From the NCBI GenBank assembly GCA_046727735.1, contig JBKPDF010000014.1, positions 1-64,000 on the forward strand: a stretch of DNA of 64,000 bases. Direction: 5' to 3'. Positions within the stretch are counted from its first letter, which is position 1; each line of letters begins with the position of its first letter. The stretch comes from AP-16 sp046727735. Lineage in GTDB: Bacteria; Pseudomonadota; Alphaproteobacteria; Rhizobiales; Xanthobacteraceae. The position numbers and the translations under genes were made by a program. Below, in pieces: positions 44,931 to 53,225 of the stretch. The notes beneath the pieces are model-generated. The model was not told where the DNA came from. It saw only the letters and a program-made list of their open reading frames with translations, and made no database searches.

Positions 44931-45590
44931 GTGAGCGTGCTCATCGAGCTTGCGAACGAGACGGCCGGATACGGCGGGCGCCCGGTCCTGCACGCGATCG
45001 ATCTCAAGATCGAGACCGGCGAGCGCGTCGCCGTCATGGGCCGCAGCGGCGCCGGCAAGACGACGCTGCTCAATCTGCTCTACGGCCGGCTCGCCGAGCA
45101 CGTGGCGCTGGTGCCGCAAGGCAGTGCGCTCGTCAAGACGCTCTCGGTGTTTCACAACGTCTACATGGGGCGGCTCGACCGGCATCCCACCTGGTACAAC
45201 CTGCGCACGCTGGTGTGGCCGGCGCGCCGCATCGTCGGCGAGGTCGCCGCCGTGCTCGATCTCGTCGGCCTGCGCGAGCTGCTGTTCGCGCGCGCAGGCG
45301 AGCTTTCCGGCGGCCAGCAGCAGCGGGCCTCGGTCGCGCGCGCGCTCTACAACGGCAGACCGGTGCTGATCGGCGACGAGCCGGTCTCCGCGCTCGACCG
45401 CGTCCAAGGCGCGGAGATTCTCGCGCGCGTCGCCTCACGCCATGAGACGATGATCGTCGCGCTCCACGATATCGTGCTCGCGCTCGGCCACACCGACCGC
45501 ATCGTGGTGCTCGATTCCGGGCGCATCGTACTCGACGCGCCTTCGCGCACGCTCAGCGCCGCGGATCTCGTTCCATATTACGGGGGTTGA
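44931..45590 (+). CDS. Selenate-type ABC transporter ATPase (PhnC-like)
   Basis: 219 residues, GTG start at 44931 with a weak ribosome site. Walker A 'GRSGAGKTTLLNLLYG', Q-loop 'VALVPQGSALVKTLS', signature 'GELSGGQQQRASVARAL', Walker B 'PVLIGDEPVSALD', switch His in 'MIVALHDIVLALG'. Slightly shorter than typical PhnC (about 250). Ends 3 bases before the permease gene. Energises uptake of the ligand of the 43799 protein. Confidence 0.9.
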   Translation: MSVLIELANETAGYGGRPVLHAIDLKIETGERVAVMGRSGAGKTTLLNLLYGRLAEHVALVPQGSALVKTLSVFHNVYMGRLDRHPTWYNLRTLVWPARRIVGEVAAVLDLVGLRELLFARAGELSGGQQQRASVARALYNGRPVLIGDEPVSALDRVQGAEILARVASRHETMIVALHDIVLALGHTDRIVVLDSGRIVLDAPSRTLSAADLVPYYGG

Positions 45591-45593
45591 CGG

Positions 45594-47129
45594 ATGACGC
45601 GGCTCCTCGTCCTGCCCCGCCTGAGCTACCGGTCGGTGAGCCTGCTGCTGCTCTTCGCGGCGTTGCTCGGGCTCACGCTCGCGGACCTGCGCGTCACCGC
45701 GCTCGATCCCTGGCTCGAGCTGCGCAACTTGCTCACGGGCCTGCTGCACACCGACCTGCTCGCGGTCGAGGCGCGCGGCCTCGTTCTCACCGTCGCTTTC
45801 GCGGTGCTCGGGGTCGGCATTGGCGCCGCGGCCGGATTGGCGTTGGCGCAGATCTTTCCGCTGTTTGGCGCGGTACGGGTGCTGTGCGCGTTCCTGCGCT
45901 CGGTGCACGAGATGTTCTGGGCGCTGCTGCTCATCAACGTCACCGGGCTGTCGCCGACGACCGGCATTCTGGCGATCGCGCTGCCCTATAGCGGCATCTT
46001 CGCCAAGGTATTCGCGGAAATGATCGAGGAGGCGGACCTCGCCGCGGTGCGGGTGCTGCCGAAGCGGACCTCGACGATCTCCGCCTTCGCGTTCGCGCGG
46101 CTGCCGGAGCTCGCCGAGCAATTCAAGAACTACACGCTCTACCGGCTCGAATGCGGATTGCGTTCGACCCTCGTGCTCGGCTTCATCGGCCTGCCGACGA
46201 TCGGCTTTCAGCTCGAGAGCTATTTCCGCCAGGGGCATTACGCACAGGCGGCCGGCCTGCTGGCGAGCTTTTACCTGCTGATCGGGACGCGTCGGTTGTG
46301 GGCTCGCGCGGCCACCCTGCCGCTGCTCATCGCCGGCAGCATCGCGGCGCTCGCAGTGCTGACCGACAGCGTGAGCGGCGGCTCGACCGCCGCCAATCTC
46401 GTGCGTTTTCTCGGCGAGATCGTGCCGAAGCCGCTGCGCACTGGCGATCTCTCCGCGCTCGCGACATGGGCCGAGTTCGGCCGCTGGCTGTGGCCGATCC
46501 TGACCAACCAAATCTTGCCCGGCCTCGTCCAGACTTTGGTGCTCGCGCAAATCGCCATGGTCGGCATGGCGCTGCTCGCGCTCCTGTTCTTCCCCGCGAT
46601 CTGCGAGCGCTTCGCCGGACGGCTCGGCAAGCCGCTCGGCCGCGTCGTGCTCGTCGTCGTGCGCTCGACGCCGGAATACATGCTGGCCTATGTGCTGCTG
46701 CAGCTGCTCGGTCCCTCGATGCTGCCCGCCGTCATCGCGCTCGCGTTTCACAACGGGGCGATCGTCGGCTACCTTATGGGCCGGCACGCCGACGTGCTGG
46801 AATATCGGCCGGACGCTCCCCGGGGGGCCAATCTGTATTTCTTCGAGACCGTGCCGCGGCTCTACGGTCAATTCCTCGCTTACGTGCTCTACCGGTGGGA
46901 GATCATCCTGCGCGAAAGTGCGATCTTCGGAATCCTGGGCGTGGCGACGCTCGGCTTCTATGTCGATGCGGCGATTTCCGAGCTCAAGCTCGACGTCGCC
47001 GCGGTGCTGATCCTGGCGTTCGCGGCGCTCTCGATGCTGGTCGACGTCTTCTCGCGCCGGCTGCGCAGAGGATTGCGGATCGACACGATGCCGACGCGGC
47101 TCTCGGCCGCCCCGGTCGAGCCGAGGTGA
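45594..47129 (+). CDS. Selenate-type ABC transporter permease, two PhnE-like domains in one chain
   Basis: 511 residues. Two permease units in tandem: residues about 1-245 with the loop 'EMIEEADLAAVRVLPKRTST', and about 290-490 with 'MGRHADVLEYRPDAPRGANL'. Each ends with a similar 'TLVLGFIGLPTIGFQLES' / 'GILGVATLGFYVDAAISE' segment. The single chain can supply both halves of the membrane channel, so no second permease gene is needed. Its stop overlaps the GTG of the SelD fusion by 4 bases. Confidence 0.88.
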   Translation: MTRLLVLPRLSYRSVSLLLLFAALLGLTLADLRVTALDPWLELRNLLTGLLHTDLLAVEARGLVLTVAFAVLGVGIGAAAGLALAQIFPLFGAVRVLCAFLRSVHEMFWALLLINVTGLSPTTGILAIALPYSGIFAKVFAEMIEEADLAAVRVLPKRTSTISAFAFARLPELAEQFKNYTLYRLECGLRSTLVLGFIGLPTIGFQLESYFRQGHYAQAAGLLASFYLLIGTRRLWARAATLPLLIAGSIAALAVLTDSVSGGSTAANLVRFLGEIVPKPLRTGDLSALATWAEFGRWLWPILTNQILPGLVQTLVLAQIAMVGMALLALLFFPAICERFAGRLGKPLGRVVLVVVRSTPEYMLAYVLLQLLGPSMLPAVIALAFHNGAIVGYLMGRHADVLEYRPDAPRGANLYFFETVPRLYGQFLAYVLYRWEIILRESAIFGILGVATLGFYVDAAISELKLDVAAVLILAFAALSMLVDVFSRRLRRGLRIDTMPTRLSAAPVEPR

Positions 47130-49486
47130 GGGCCCGCGCGTTGCTCCAGCAAACTCCGATCCTGAAAGACGTCGTGCTGCTCGGCGCCGGCCATTCCCAC
47201 GTCACGGTGCTGCGCAAGTTCGGCATGAAGCCGCTGCCCGGCGTACGTTTCACGCTGATCACCCGCGAAGTGCACACGCCCTATTCGGGCATGCTTCCGG
47301 GGCTGATCGCCGGCACCTACGGGGTCGACGATTCCCACATCGACACTGGACCGTTGGCGCGCTTTTGCGGCGCGCGGCTCTACCAGGACGAGACGGTCGG
47401 CATCGATCTCGAAAATCGCCGCGTGCTGTGCCGCAACCGGCCGCCGGTCCCCTACGATCTCTTGTCGATCGACATCGGCTCGACGCCCAACGTCGTCGAC
47501 GTGCCGGGTGCGGCCGAGCACGCAATTCCGGTCAAGCCCATCGACGGTTTCTTGCGGCGGTTCGAGGCATTGCGTGCGCGCGTGCTGGCCGCGAAGGGAA
47601 AGGCGCGCATCGGTGTCGTCGGTGCCGGGGCCGGCGGGGTCGAGCTCCTGCTGTCGGTCGAGCGCCGCCTGAAGCACGACGTCGCCGCCGCCGGTCACGA
47701 TCCGGCCGGGCTCTCGTTCACGCTCGTCGGCGGGTCGGAAACGCTGCTGCCGTCGTTTCCGCCCGCGATGGGGCGCCGCTTCCGCGCGATCTGCGAGGAG
47801 CGCGGGATCGCCGTCTACACCGGAGCGCGCGTCGATCGCGTCGAGCCGGGCGCGCTGCACCTTCTGACCGGCGAGCGGATCGCGCTCGACGAGATTCTGT
47901 GGACGACCCAGGCCGCGCCGGCGCCGTGGCTGCGCGACACCGGCCTCGCACTCGATGCGCGCGGCTTCGTGCAGGTGACGGCGGCGCTGCGCTCGGCGTC
48001 GCATCCGGAAATCTTCGCCGCCGGCGATGTCGCTTCGGTCGACGGCTATCAGCTGCCGAAATCCGGCGTTTACGCCGTGCGCGAAGGCCCGCCGCTCGCC
48101 GAAAACATTCGCCGCGTGCTGCACGGCAGCGAGCCGATTTCGTACCGGCCGCAGCGTCAGGCGCTCTATCTGGTCACCACTGGCGAGAAGGCGGCGATCG
48201 GCTCGCGCAACGGCTTGACGTTCGCCGGCAAATGGGTGTGGCGGTGGAAGGATTGGATCGACCGCCGCTTCATGCGCAAGTTCAACGAGCTGCCCGAGAT
48301 GGCGCAAGAGCCGGCATCGGCGAGCCCGATCGCCGACACGGCGGCGCTCGAGGAAATCTCCGCGCTCGCGATGCGCTGCGGCGGCTGCGGCGCCAAGGTC
48401 GGCGCGACGGTTCTCTTCCGCGCGCTAGCGGAAGTCGCGCCGGCCGATCGGCCCGACGTGCTGGTCGGCCTCGACGCGCCCGACGATGCGGCGATCGTCG
48501 ATACCGGCGGGCCGCTGCTCTCGGTGCAGACCGTCGATTATTTCCGCGCCATGATCGACGATCCCTATCTGTTCGGAAAGATCGCGGCCAATCACGCGCT
48601 TGGCGACATTTTCGCCATGGGCGGCGCGCCGCAGACCGCGCTCGCCATCGCGACCATCCCGTACGGGCTCGAGGCCAAGGTCGAAGCCGATCTGTCCATG
48701 ATGATGGCGGGCGCCAACGAGATTCTCCGGCAATCCGATTGCGCGCTCGTCGGCGGTCATACCAGCGAGGGCGCGGAGCTCGCGCTCGGCTTTGCGGTCA
48801 ACGGCCTCGTCGCGCGCGAGGCGGCGCTGCAGAAGGCCGGGATGCGCCCGGGCGACGCGCTCCTGCTCACGAAGCCGATCGGCACCGGCACGCTGCTCGC
48901 CGCCGACATGCGCGGCAAGGCCAAGGCGCGCTGGGTGTTTGCGGCGATCGCTCATATGTGCCGCTCGAACCGTGACGCCGCCGCGGTCTTGGCGCGGCAC
49001 GGCGCGCGCGCCGCGACCGACGTGACCGGCTTCGGCCTGCTCGGCCATCTTGTCGAGATGGTGCGCGCCTCCGAGGTCGACGTTCAGCTCGCGCTCGACC
49101 GCATCCCGGTGCTCGACGGTGCCCGCGAGACGATCGCGCGCGGGGTGTTTTCCTCGCTGCAACCGCAAAATATCCGCCTGCGCCGTGCCATCCGCGACCT
49201 CGATCGGGTCGCAGCGCTTCCGTGTTATCCGCTGCTGTTCGATCCGCAGACCGCGGGCGGGCTGTTGGCCGCAGTGCCGGCCGCCCGCGCGGAGCCCTGC
49301 ATCGCCGAGCTACGCCGCACCGGCTATGCTCAGGCCGCGATCATCGGCTTCGTGCGCGCGCGCAGCGAGAGGCTCGAATCGGTCGAAGTGCTCGCGCGCG
49401 GCGCAGATCTCGATGCTGCCGCGCGACCCGCCAAGAAAGTCGCAGTCTCAGGGGGAGAGGACCATGCGCACGAACCCGTTCTATGA
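47126..49486 (+). CDS. selD: FAD-dependent disulfide reductase-like domain fused to selenide,water dikinase (SelD)
   Basis: 786 residues, GTG start at 47126 overlapping the permease stop (TTG 47141 is an alternative). Residues 1-395 are a pyridine-nucleotide-disulfide-reductase-like flavoprotein: FAD motif 'VVLLGAGHSHVTVL', second nucleotide motif 'GVVGAGAGGVELLLS', FAD Asp in 'EIFAAGDVAS'. Residues about 410-775 are SelD, which makes selenophosphate from selenide and ATP. The catalytic loop is 'MRCGGCGAKVG', keeping Cys17 and Lys20 (E. coli numbering) but with Ala for Cys19. 'FAMGGAPQTALAIATIP' and 'GGHTSEGAELALGFAVNG' are also conserved. The flavin domain may reduce selenium to selenide for the attached SelD. 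It is the likely SenC of this locus. Confidence 0.93.
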   Translation: MRARALLQQTPILKDVVLLGAGHSHVTVLRKFGMKPLPGVRFTLITREVHTPYSGMLPGLIAGTYGVDDSHIDTGPLARFCGARLYQDETVGIDLENRRVLCRNRPPVPYDLLSIDIGSTPNVVDVPGAAEHAIPVKPIDGFLRRFEALRARVLAAKGKARIGVVGAGAGGVELLLSVERRLKHDVAAAGHDPAGLSFTLVGGSETLLPSFPPAMGRRFRAICEERGIAVYTGARVDRVEPGALHLLTGERIALDEILWTTQAAPAPWLRDTGLALDARGFVQVTAALRSASHPEIFAAGDVASVDGYQLPKSGVYAVREGPPLAENIRRVLHGSEPISYRPQRQALYLVTTGEKAAIGSRNGLTFAGKWVWRWKDWIDRRFMRKFNELPEMAQEPASASPIADTAALEEISALAMRCGGCGAKVGATVLFRALAEVAPADRPDVLVGLDAPDDAAIVDTGGPLLSVQTVDYFRAMIDDPYLFGKIAANHALGDIFAMGGAPQTALAIATIPYGLEAKVEADLSMMMAGANEILRQSDCALVGGHTSEGAELALGFAVNGLVAREAALQKAGMRPGDALLLTKPIGTGTLLAADMRGKAKARWVFAAIAHMCRSNRDAAAVLARHGARAATDVTGFGLLGHLVEMVRASEVDVQLALDRIPVLDGARETIARGVFSSLQPQNIRLRRAIRDLDRVAALPCYPLLFDPQTAGGLLAAVPAARAEPCIAELRRTGYAQAAIIGFVRARSERLESVEVLARGADLDAAARPAKKVAVSGGEDHAHEPVL

Positions 49487-50105
49487 CGCCTGGCTGTTTC
49501 TGATCGGCGCGACCGACGACCACCGCGCGCTCGGCATTTTTCAGTACGTCATGGTTGCGCTGTTCTGGGCGCTGCTGCTCGCGAGCCTGTGGATCGCGCT
49601 CAAGAACTGGCGCGAGGATCCCGCGCAGCGCCGCGGCACCGGTGTCGCGACCTGGATTTCGCGGCTCCTGATCGGATCGATGTGGTTCCAGGGGTGCCTA
49701 TGGAAGCTGCCGCTGCCGGTCTCCGGCGGCTTCCAATATTGGACCGGGCAGATGGGCGAGCACGCGGCCTTCGCTTTCCACCGCGAGCTGGTCAAGACCG
49801 TCTATCTGCCGAACCTGAACTTGATCGACCCGCTGGTGTTTCTGGCCGAGCTCGGATTCGCGGTATCGCTGATGCTCGGCTTCGGCGTGCGGCTCGTCGC
49901 GAGCGTCGCCACGCTCTATTCGCTGCACCTGTGGCTCGGGCTTTATCGCCATCCCGGCGAATGGCCGTGGAACTACATGTTTCTCGCAATCGTCCACGTG
50001 CTGTTCGCGGTCTATGCCGCAGGCCGCAGCCTCGGGCTCGATGCTCTCATCCGCCGCCGCGCCGAAGCGAGCCTGCCGGCGCGGCTCGTCGCCTGGATGG
50101 GGTAG
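49464..50105 (+). CDS. DoxX/DoxD-like membrane protein of the selenium operon
   Basis: 213 residues from ATG 49464 (GGGGGAGAGG before it), overlapping the selD end by 23 bases. Four or five spans: 'VMVALFWALLLASLWIALKN', 'WISRLLIGSMWFQGCLWK', 'PLVFLAELGFAVSLMLGFG' and 'FLAIVHVLFAVYAAG'. Layout and 'RLLIGSMWFQGCLWKLPLPV' resemble DoxX/DoxD (thiosulfate:quinone oxidoreductase small-subunit) proteins. It could pass electrons between quinones and a sulfur or selenium compound; this is inference from family and place. Confidence 0.8.
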   Translation: MRTNPFYDAWLFLIGATDDHRALGIFQYVMVALFWALLLASLWIALKNWREDPAQRRGTGVATWISRLLIGSMWFQGCLWKLPLPVSGGFQYWTGQMGEHAAFAFHRELVKTVYLPNLNLIDPLVFLAELGFAVSLMLGFGVRLVASVATLYSLHLWLGLYRHPGEWPWNYMFLAIVHVLFAVYAAGRSLGLDALIRRRAEASLPARLVAWMG

Positions 50106-50137
50106 CGCCTGCCACTTGTGACATTCGATGCAGTTCC

Positions 50138-50175
50138 TCTTTCGTCGTTGCCGGGCTTGACCCGGCAACGCATGC
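50138..50175. repeat. Half copy of the 'gccgggcttgacccggc' palindrome
   Basis: 'tcgttgccgggcttgacccggcaacgcatgctg' matches the left element at 34265-34300. It lies just after the selenium operon and may act as its transcript end. Confidence 0.7.
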
Positions 50176-50300
50176 TGCTGTCCGAAACCGATAAATGCTC
50201 GTCCCAACATGCGGGTCGCTCCCGCCGGGCGTTGCAATCGAATATGCCGCGGCCACGCGAGTGTCGCTCAGCAACAATGCTCGAAGGAGTTCCATGCCGG

Positions 50301-50531
50301 CTATTCATCGAGAGCTATTGATTGAAGCCACCGGCGGGCTTCCTCAAGGGACCTGCCGGCGCACTTGCGCACGATATCCGGTTCAATTCTGAACAAATCC
50401 CGCAATAGGACTCGCGCTCTGCGCTCATCCGCTGGCCTCATGACCAGAACATTCGGATCATCGAGCAACGCATGCCAAAGCGGCCGTCCATCAGCCAAGC
50501 GGAGATCATCTAACCAGCTACTAGCGACCAT
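50301..50531 (-). CDS. Hypothetical protein (76 aa)
   Basis: A frame with balanced protein composition ('SWLDDLRLADGRPLWHALLD', 'RVLLRDLFRIEPDIVRKCAG'), likely helical and cytoplasmic. The ATG at 50531 overlaps the end of the 71-aa gene upstream by 11 bases, which suggests translational coupling. Longer start at 50573 is possible. Function unknown. Confidence 0.5.
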   Translation of the reverse strand: MVASSWLDDLRLADGRPLWHALLDDPNVLVMRPADERRARVLLRDLFRIEPDIVRKCAGRSLEEARRWLQSIALDE

Positions 50532-50736
50532 CCTCGTGATCAGGATCGAGCGGCCTGTGCTTCGGCACCTCATAGTGACCCGGCATCTCGTCTACGGATT
50601 CCGAGAGGTAGAGCCACATTTTCGCAAGTGCCAACAAGTCGGCGCGTTCGTCAGTGTTCTCGGTTTGGTAAGCCCGAGCCAAGTAGTCGAAAGCCCGTCG
50701 CCGATATTCCAGCCTAGAGGATCCCATGACGGTCAA
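50521..50736 (-). CDS. Small helical hypothetical protein, 'YRRRAFDYLARAY' family (71 aa)
   Basis: 'EYRRRAFDYLARAYQTENTD' followed by 'ERADLLALAKMWLYLSESVD' matches the pattern of two other proteins in this window (54908-55105, 56802-56978). These are small two-helix proteins common in Bradyrhizobium, function unknown. First of two overlapping genes on the minus strand. Confidence 0.6.
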   Translation of the reverse strand: MTVMGSSRLEYRRRAFDYLARAYQTENTDERADLLALAKMWLYLSESVDEMPGHYEVPKHRPLDPDHEDGR

Positions 50737-51135
50737 CTCTCAAGCAAGCTCCTGGTCGTGCCACTAATTGCGCACGGAACCTGCAGGGACGCAAAGCAGC
50801 TAAAAAACAGGGTTCGGCATACAAATGTCGAACCCAGTCAAGGGAGGAAACACCCAGCCCCAATCGGGCTGGGTTGTGTATCCACTGCCCCGAATGTGGC
50901 GGTAAAAAGGTCGGAGATTTCCCTCTCCCCGCTTGCTGCCCCGGACTTGATCCGGGGGTGGTGAGGACCGGTCCGAACCGGGTGACGGGGCTACTACCGG
51001 TGCCGGCCCCGCTCCCACAACCGGTCGAACTCGCCGTTCTGATTCTCCGCTCGCGTCCGGGGCATCACTCAACGGCCGTTGAAGGCGCCGTGGTGCTAGC
51101 GGTGGTATAATCCCGTAGTTGAGCGAGAGGACGCC
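50737..51135. other. Intergenic region with hairpins and palindromes
   Basis: Contains two hairpins (50810-50835 and 50852-50874, see separate entry), then a degraded 'cctctccccgc...gccccggacttgatccgggg' element (about 50920-50960) and 'gaccggtccgaaccgggt' (50966-50983). No convincing coding frame. Confidence 0.5.
50803..50874 (-). terminator. Hairpin pair; left hairpin resembles a minus-strand terminator
   Basis: GGGTTCGGCAT (50810-50820) pairs with ATGTCGAACCC (50825-50835) around an ACAA loop. On the minus strand it is followed by TG and six T (50808-50803), the layout of a rho-independent terminator, though one pair becomes C-A there. A second perfect hairpin, ACCCAGCCC (50852-50860) with GGGCTGGGT (50866-50874), lies next to it. 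No minus-strand gene is seen to the right, so a short untranslated RNA is possible. Confidence 0.35.
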
Positions 51136-53034
51136 TTGCCCATCGAGCGCGTAGAGCGACGGCTCACGGCCATCCTGGCGGCTGATGTCGCTGGCTACAG
51201 TCGGCTAACTGGGCTGGACGAAGAAGGAACGCACGCCCGGCTCAAGGATCACCTGGGCTCGCTGGTCGATCCTGAGATCACCGAGCATCGTGGGCGAATT
51301 GTCAAGCACACCGGTGACGGACTGCTGGCGGAGTTCGGGAGCGTCGTGGACGCCGTGCGATGCGCTGTCGATGTCCAGCGGGGGATGGCTGAGCGCAATA
51401 GAGAGGTGCCGCCCGAGCAGCGCATCGAGTTCCGCATCGGCATCAATCTCGGCGACATCATCCTCGACGGCGACGATATATTTGGGGACGGTGTGAACGT
51501 AGCGGCGAGGCTGGAAAGCATTGCGGAACCCGGTGGTATTTGCATCTCCAGCGCGGCATATGAGCAGGTGCGCGACAAGATGCCGTTCGCCTTCAAAGAC
51601 AGAGGCGAGCAGCGCGTAAAGAACATCACGCACCCGGTGCATGTCTACTCTCTCCAAGCCGGTGCCGAGACGAAACAAGCGCTACCGCGCGAGAAGGTGC
51701 CACCGGGCCCTCGTCGTTTCCGTGCCCAGATCGGCTATGCGGCTCTTGGCCTTATGGCCGCCCTGCTTGCGGTCGCCATCTGGTTCACAAGCGCCCGAGG
51801 CCCACAAGTGTTGGGGCAGCCGTCGCGGCTCTCCCTAATAGTGCTGCCCTTTGCAAATTTGAGCGGCGACCCGACGCAAGGCTATTTGGGGGATGTCATT
51901 ACGGAAGAACTCACCACCAGTCTCTCTCGAATTCGCAACAGCTTCGTGGTCGCGCGCAGCACCGCGTTCACTTATAAGGGGAAAGCCGTTGATGTAAGAC
52001 AGATCGGCAGAGAACTCGGCGTGCGTTATGTCCTAGAAGGCAGCCAACAGCAAAGCAGCGGGAGGGTTCGAGTAAGTGCGCAACTGATCAATGCCGAAAC
52101 CGGCGCGCATCTATGGGCCGAGCAGTTCGACGCGGCTCGATCCGATCTACTCGAAATGCAGGACGAGATTGTCACACGGTTATCGCGTGCCTTGCAGCTG
52201 CAGTTGGTCGAGGTTGACGCCGCCCGCGTTGCACGAACTCAGCCAGAGGACTTGGATGCTGAGGATCTCGCCATGCGTTGCGAGGCGATCCTCGTGAACG
52301 CGCAGCCGGGCAGCGATGAAGAAGAGCGTGGTTACGATCTCTGCGACCGTGCGCTGCAAAGAGACGGACGCAATGTCAGGGCGTTGGTCAATCTCGCATT
52401 CAAGTTCGTCAATCAGGTCCTCGCCATTCAGAGCCAGCAGCGTGAAGCGGACATCCAGCGTGCCGACGAACTCGTATCGAGGGCACTCGCGATTGCCCCG
52501 AATGCATATGCTGCGCATCACGCCAAAGCCCAGGTACTGTCGACACAAAGGCGCTTCGAGGAGGCGATCGTGGAAGCGGAACGCAGCCTCGCGCTCAATC
52601 CCAGCTTTGTCAGTGCTTACAGCGATCTATGTCTTGCAAGCAGTTATCTGGGTCGACCGCAAAAGGCCGTCGAGTATGCCGATAAGGCAATGCGACTGAG
52701 CCCGCGCGATCCGCTGCTGTACGTTTTCTATCTGCACAAGGGGTTTGCGCTGGCCCTCCTGCATCAGGATGGTCAAGCGATCGAATGGTTGCGTCGAACG
52801 GTCGCGACCGCACCACAATGGTCCATTCCCCAGGCGTTGCTGGCGGCGGCCCTTGCGGAAACGGGCCAGGAAGCGGCGGCCCGCGAGATCCTCCAGCGCT
52901 ACTTGTCGCTGAGCGGAACCAGAGCCAGGACTATCGCTCAATGGAAAGCGCAAATGCCGTCCGACAACCCGGTCTTCTTGGCTTATGCGGAGCGGCTCGT
53001 AGACGGGTTACGAAAAGCCGGTCTGCCGGAGTGA
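51136..53034 (+). CDS. Class III adenylate/guanylate cyclase with TPR domain
   Basis: 632 residues, TTG start at 51136 with GAGAGG 5 bases before. Residues 1-170: class III cyclase domain with metal Asp in 'AILAADVAGYSRLTG' and 'VKHTGDGLLAEFGS', and transition-state Asn/Arg in 'FGDGVNVAARLESIAEPGG'. Residues about 200-222 ('IGYAALGLMAALLAVAIWF') form one membrane span. Residues about 235-370 form a TolB-N-like alpha/beta domain ('SLIVLPFANLSGDPTQGYL'). The C-terminus has TPR-like repeats ('AKAQVLSTQRRFEEAIVEAE'). A very common rhizobial architecture, expected to make cAMP. Signal unknown. Confidence 0.92.
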   Translation: MPIERVERRLTAILAADVAGYSRLTGLDEEGTHARLKDHLGSLVDPEITEHRGRIVKHTGDGLLAEFGSVVDAVRCAVDVQRGMAERNREVPPEQRIEFRIGINLGDIILDGDDIFGDGVNVAARLESIAEPGGICISSAAYEQVRDKMPFAFKDRGEQRVKNITHPVHVYSLQAGAETKQALPREKVPPGPRRFRAQIGYAALGLMAALLAVAIWFTSARGPQVLGQPSRLSLIVLPFANLSGDPTQGYLGDVITEELTTSLSRIRNSFVVARSTAFTYKGKAVDVRQIGRELGVRYVLEGSQQQSSGRVRVSAQLINAETGAHLWAEQFDAARSDLLEMQDEIVTRLSRALQLQLVEVDAARVARTQPEDLDAEDLAMRCEAILVNAQPGSDEEERGYDLCDRALQRDGRNVRALVNLAFKFVNQVLAIQSQQREADIQRADELVSRALAIAPNAYAAHHAKAQVLSTQRRFEEAIVEAERSLALNPSFVSAYSDLCLASSYLGRPQKAVEYADKAMRLSPRDPLLYVFYLHKGFALALLHQDGQAIEWLRRTVATAPQWSIPQALLAAALAETGQEAAAREILQRYLSLSGTRARTIAQWKAQMPSDNPVFLAYAERLVDGLRKAGLPE

Positions 53035-53225
53035 TCACGGCCGCGCAGTCCCGTGCGGAGCATCAGCTCGCCCGCGCTTGCTTGATGGCCTGAAGCCCCA
53101 TCCCGCGAGAAACCTCAACCGCATGTGGCCGGACGAGGTTCCGGTCGCGAAAGTGCTCGTCTGGAGCATTGCCTCAGTGTACGACGCGGTGTGCTGAGAG
53201 ACACTCAAAGGTGGGGAGGAATACG

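Noticed and set aside
46151..47125. Extension of the SelD fusion frame through the permease gene
   Set aside because: The open frame continues upstream but is Arg-rich there and overlaps the permease. The FAD domain begins just after GTG 47126, which overlaps the permease stop.
50781..50802. 'GGGACGCAAAGC' resembling the core of a cyclic-di-GMP riboswitch
   Set aside because: The 5' half ('GCAAACC' stem) and the second conserved stem are absent, so the aptamer cannot form.
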